From Desulfobacterales bacterium (GTDB lineage: Bacteria > Desulfobacterota > DSM-4660 > Desulfatiglandales > Desulfatiglandaceae): a stretch of 5,633 nt of DNA. This document shows positions 5,341-5,633 of this stretch, piece by piece. The translations under genes and the position numbers were made by a program. The DNA lies in NCBI GenBank assembly GCA_021107495.1, contig JAIOSR010000514.1, positions 1 through 5,633 on the forward strand. Reading direction: 5' to 3'. The notes under the pieces are model-generated. The model saw only the letters and a list, made by a program, of their open reading frames with translations, searched no databases and was not told where the DNA came from. The first letter of the stretch is position 1, and each line of letters starts with the position of its first letter.

Positions 5341-5371
5341 GGCTCAGGGTATTCCCCCGGGCCTTTGTTTT
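5341..5371 (+). terminator. Terminator of tRNA-His
   Basis: GGCTCAGGG (5341-5349) pairs with CCCCGGGCC (5355-5363) with one wobble and one mismatch around a five-base loop. TTTGTTTT follows at once on the plus strand. It overlaps the TGA stop of the convergent methyltransferase-like gene. Confidence 0.55.
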
Positions 5372-5633
5372 GGCTTGGCATTCGGAATCCTGTATAAATA
5401 GATGGGATCGTTGTGACGGGTCGAGTCCGGCCGGAGGACCCTGTCGGCTCGCCAGCCCGGAAGGGGAAAATTGCAGGAGATCACACGGGTGCCGGGCCGC
5501 AGTTCTTTTTCAAGTTTTCCGGCCAGCCGCTCCATGACATCCGGGAACAGGTAGCAGAAGACCACATCCGCATCACCCAAATCCTCAGGCCAGAAGTTGC
5601 CCCGTTTGATTCGAATTCCCGGAGTCCTAAGGC
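5344..5633 (-). CDS. SAM-dependent methyltransferase-like protein, 3' part only
   Basis: The last 95 codons are present and the gene continues beyond the right edge, so the TTG at 5580 is not its true start: the frame stays open to 5633. The visible part reads as the C-terminal half of a class I methyltransferase. GNFWPEDL is followed by the strand ADVVFCYLFPD, then a helix, ERLAGKLEKELRPG, the next strand, TRVISCNFPLPGW, and a final strand, PIYLYRI. The YLFPD...RPGTRVIS...LPGW arrangement resembles FAM173/ATPSCKMT-like lysine methyltransferases and their bacterial relatives, but the SAM-binding motif lies outside the window. It converges on tRNA-His and ends in TGA. Confidence 0.7.
   Translation of the reverse strand, partial: LRTPGIRIKRGNFWPEDLGDADVVFCYLFPDVMERLAGKLEKELRPGTRVISCNFPLPGWRADRVLRPDSTRHNDPIYLYRIPNAKPKQRPGGIP

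Noticed and set aside
5344..5346. TGA of the right-hand methyltransferase as a selenocysteine codon, given selA nearby
   Set aside because: The protein ends naturally after its last strand, no redox motif surrounds the codon, and the sequence downstream forms the tRNA-His terminator rather than a SECIS-like coding hairpin.

Overview
The window looks like a piece of a Gram-negative, probably Desulfobacterota (former Deltaproteobacteria) chromosome. The reasons are a phosphoheptose isomerase (lipopolysaccharide core synthesis), a bacterial selenocysteine synthase, an HU protein, and intergenic arrays of short degenerate units (TYGAAYCC-like and GGTCGGAATTCAGA-like) of a kind I associate with genomes of that group. 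This placement is inferred from sequence character, not from a search.

Left part (1-1249). A repeat-rich intergenic stretch is followed by a minus-strand, AT-rich class I SAM-dependent methyltransferase (286-903). Directly upstream of its start lies a block of nested hairpins (925-1052). The block has the look of a REP element or of the right end of an IS200/IS605-type element carrying a TnpB tail and omegaRNA scaffold. Nothing recognisable fills 1053-1249.

Centre (1250-3316). Two minus-strand genes lie head to tail: gmhA (2280-2867) and, 67 bp downstream, a deoxyhypusine-synthase-like gene (1250-2212). The second gene is continuous in one frame for 320 codons except for a single in-frame TAG at codon 153. 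It is therefore a fresh nonsense allele, a sequencing error, or a case of UAG read-through. A good promoter with a 12-bp palindrome between its -35 and -10 boxes precedes gmhA. About 450 bp separate gmhA from the divergent hup gene and hold a hairpin plus T-tract and a candidate hup promoter.

Right part (3317-5633). An HU gene on the plus strand converges on selA on the minus strand, with one strong shared terminator between them. selA stands alone: neither selB nor tRNA-Sec is adjacent. Its promoter (TTGACG-17-TATATT) overlaps a perfect inverted repeat. It is back to back with a textbook promoter for tRNA-His(GTG), whose CCA is encoded. The tRNA terminator overlaps the 3' end of a partial, convergent minus-strand methyltransferase-like gene that runs off the right edge.

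Functionally the genes are mostly independent housekeeping units: heptose synthesis, nucleoid structure, selenocysteine formation and a tRNA. The most notable signals are the amber-interrupted gene, TAG as terminator in four of six genes (three with a second stop close behind), and the hairpin block abutting the methyltransferase start.
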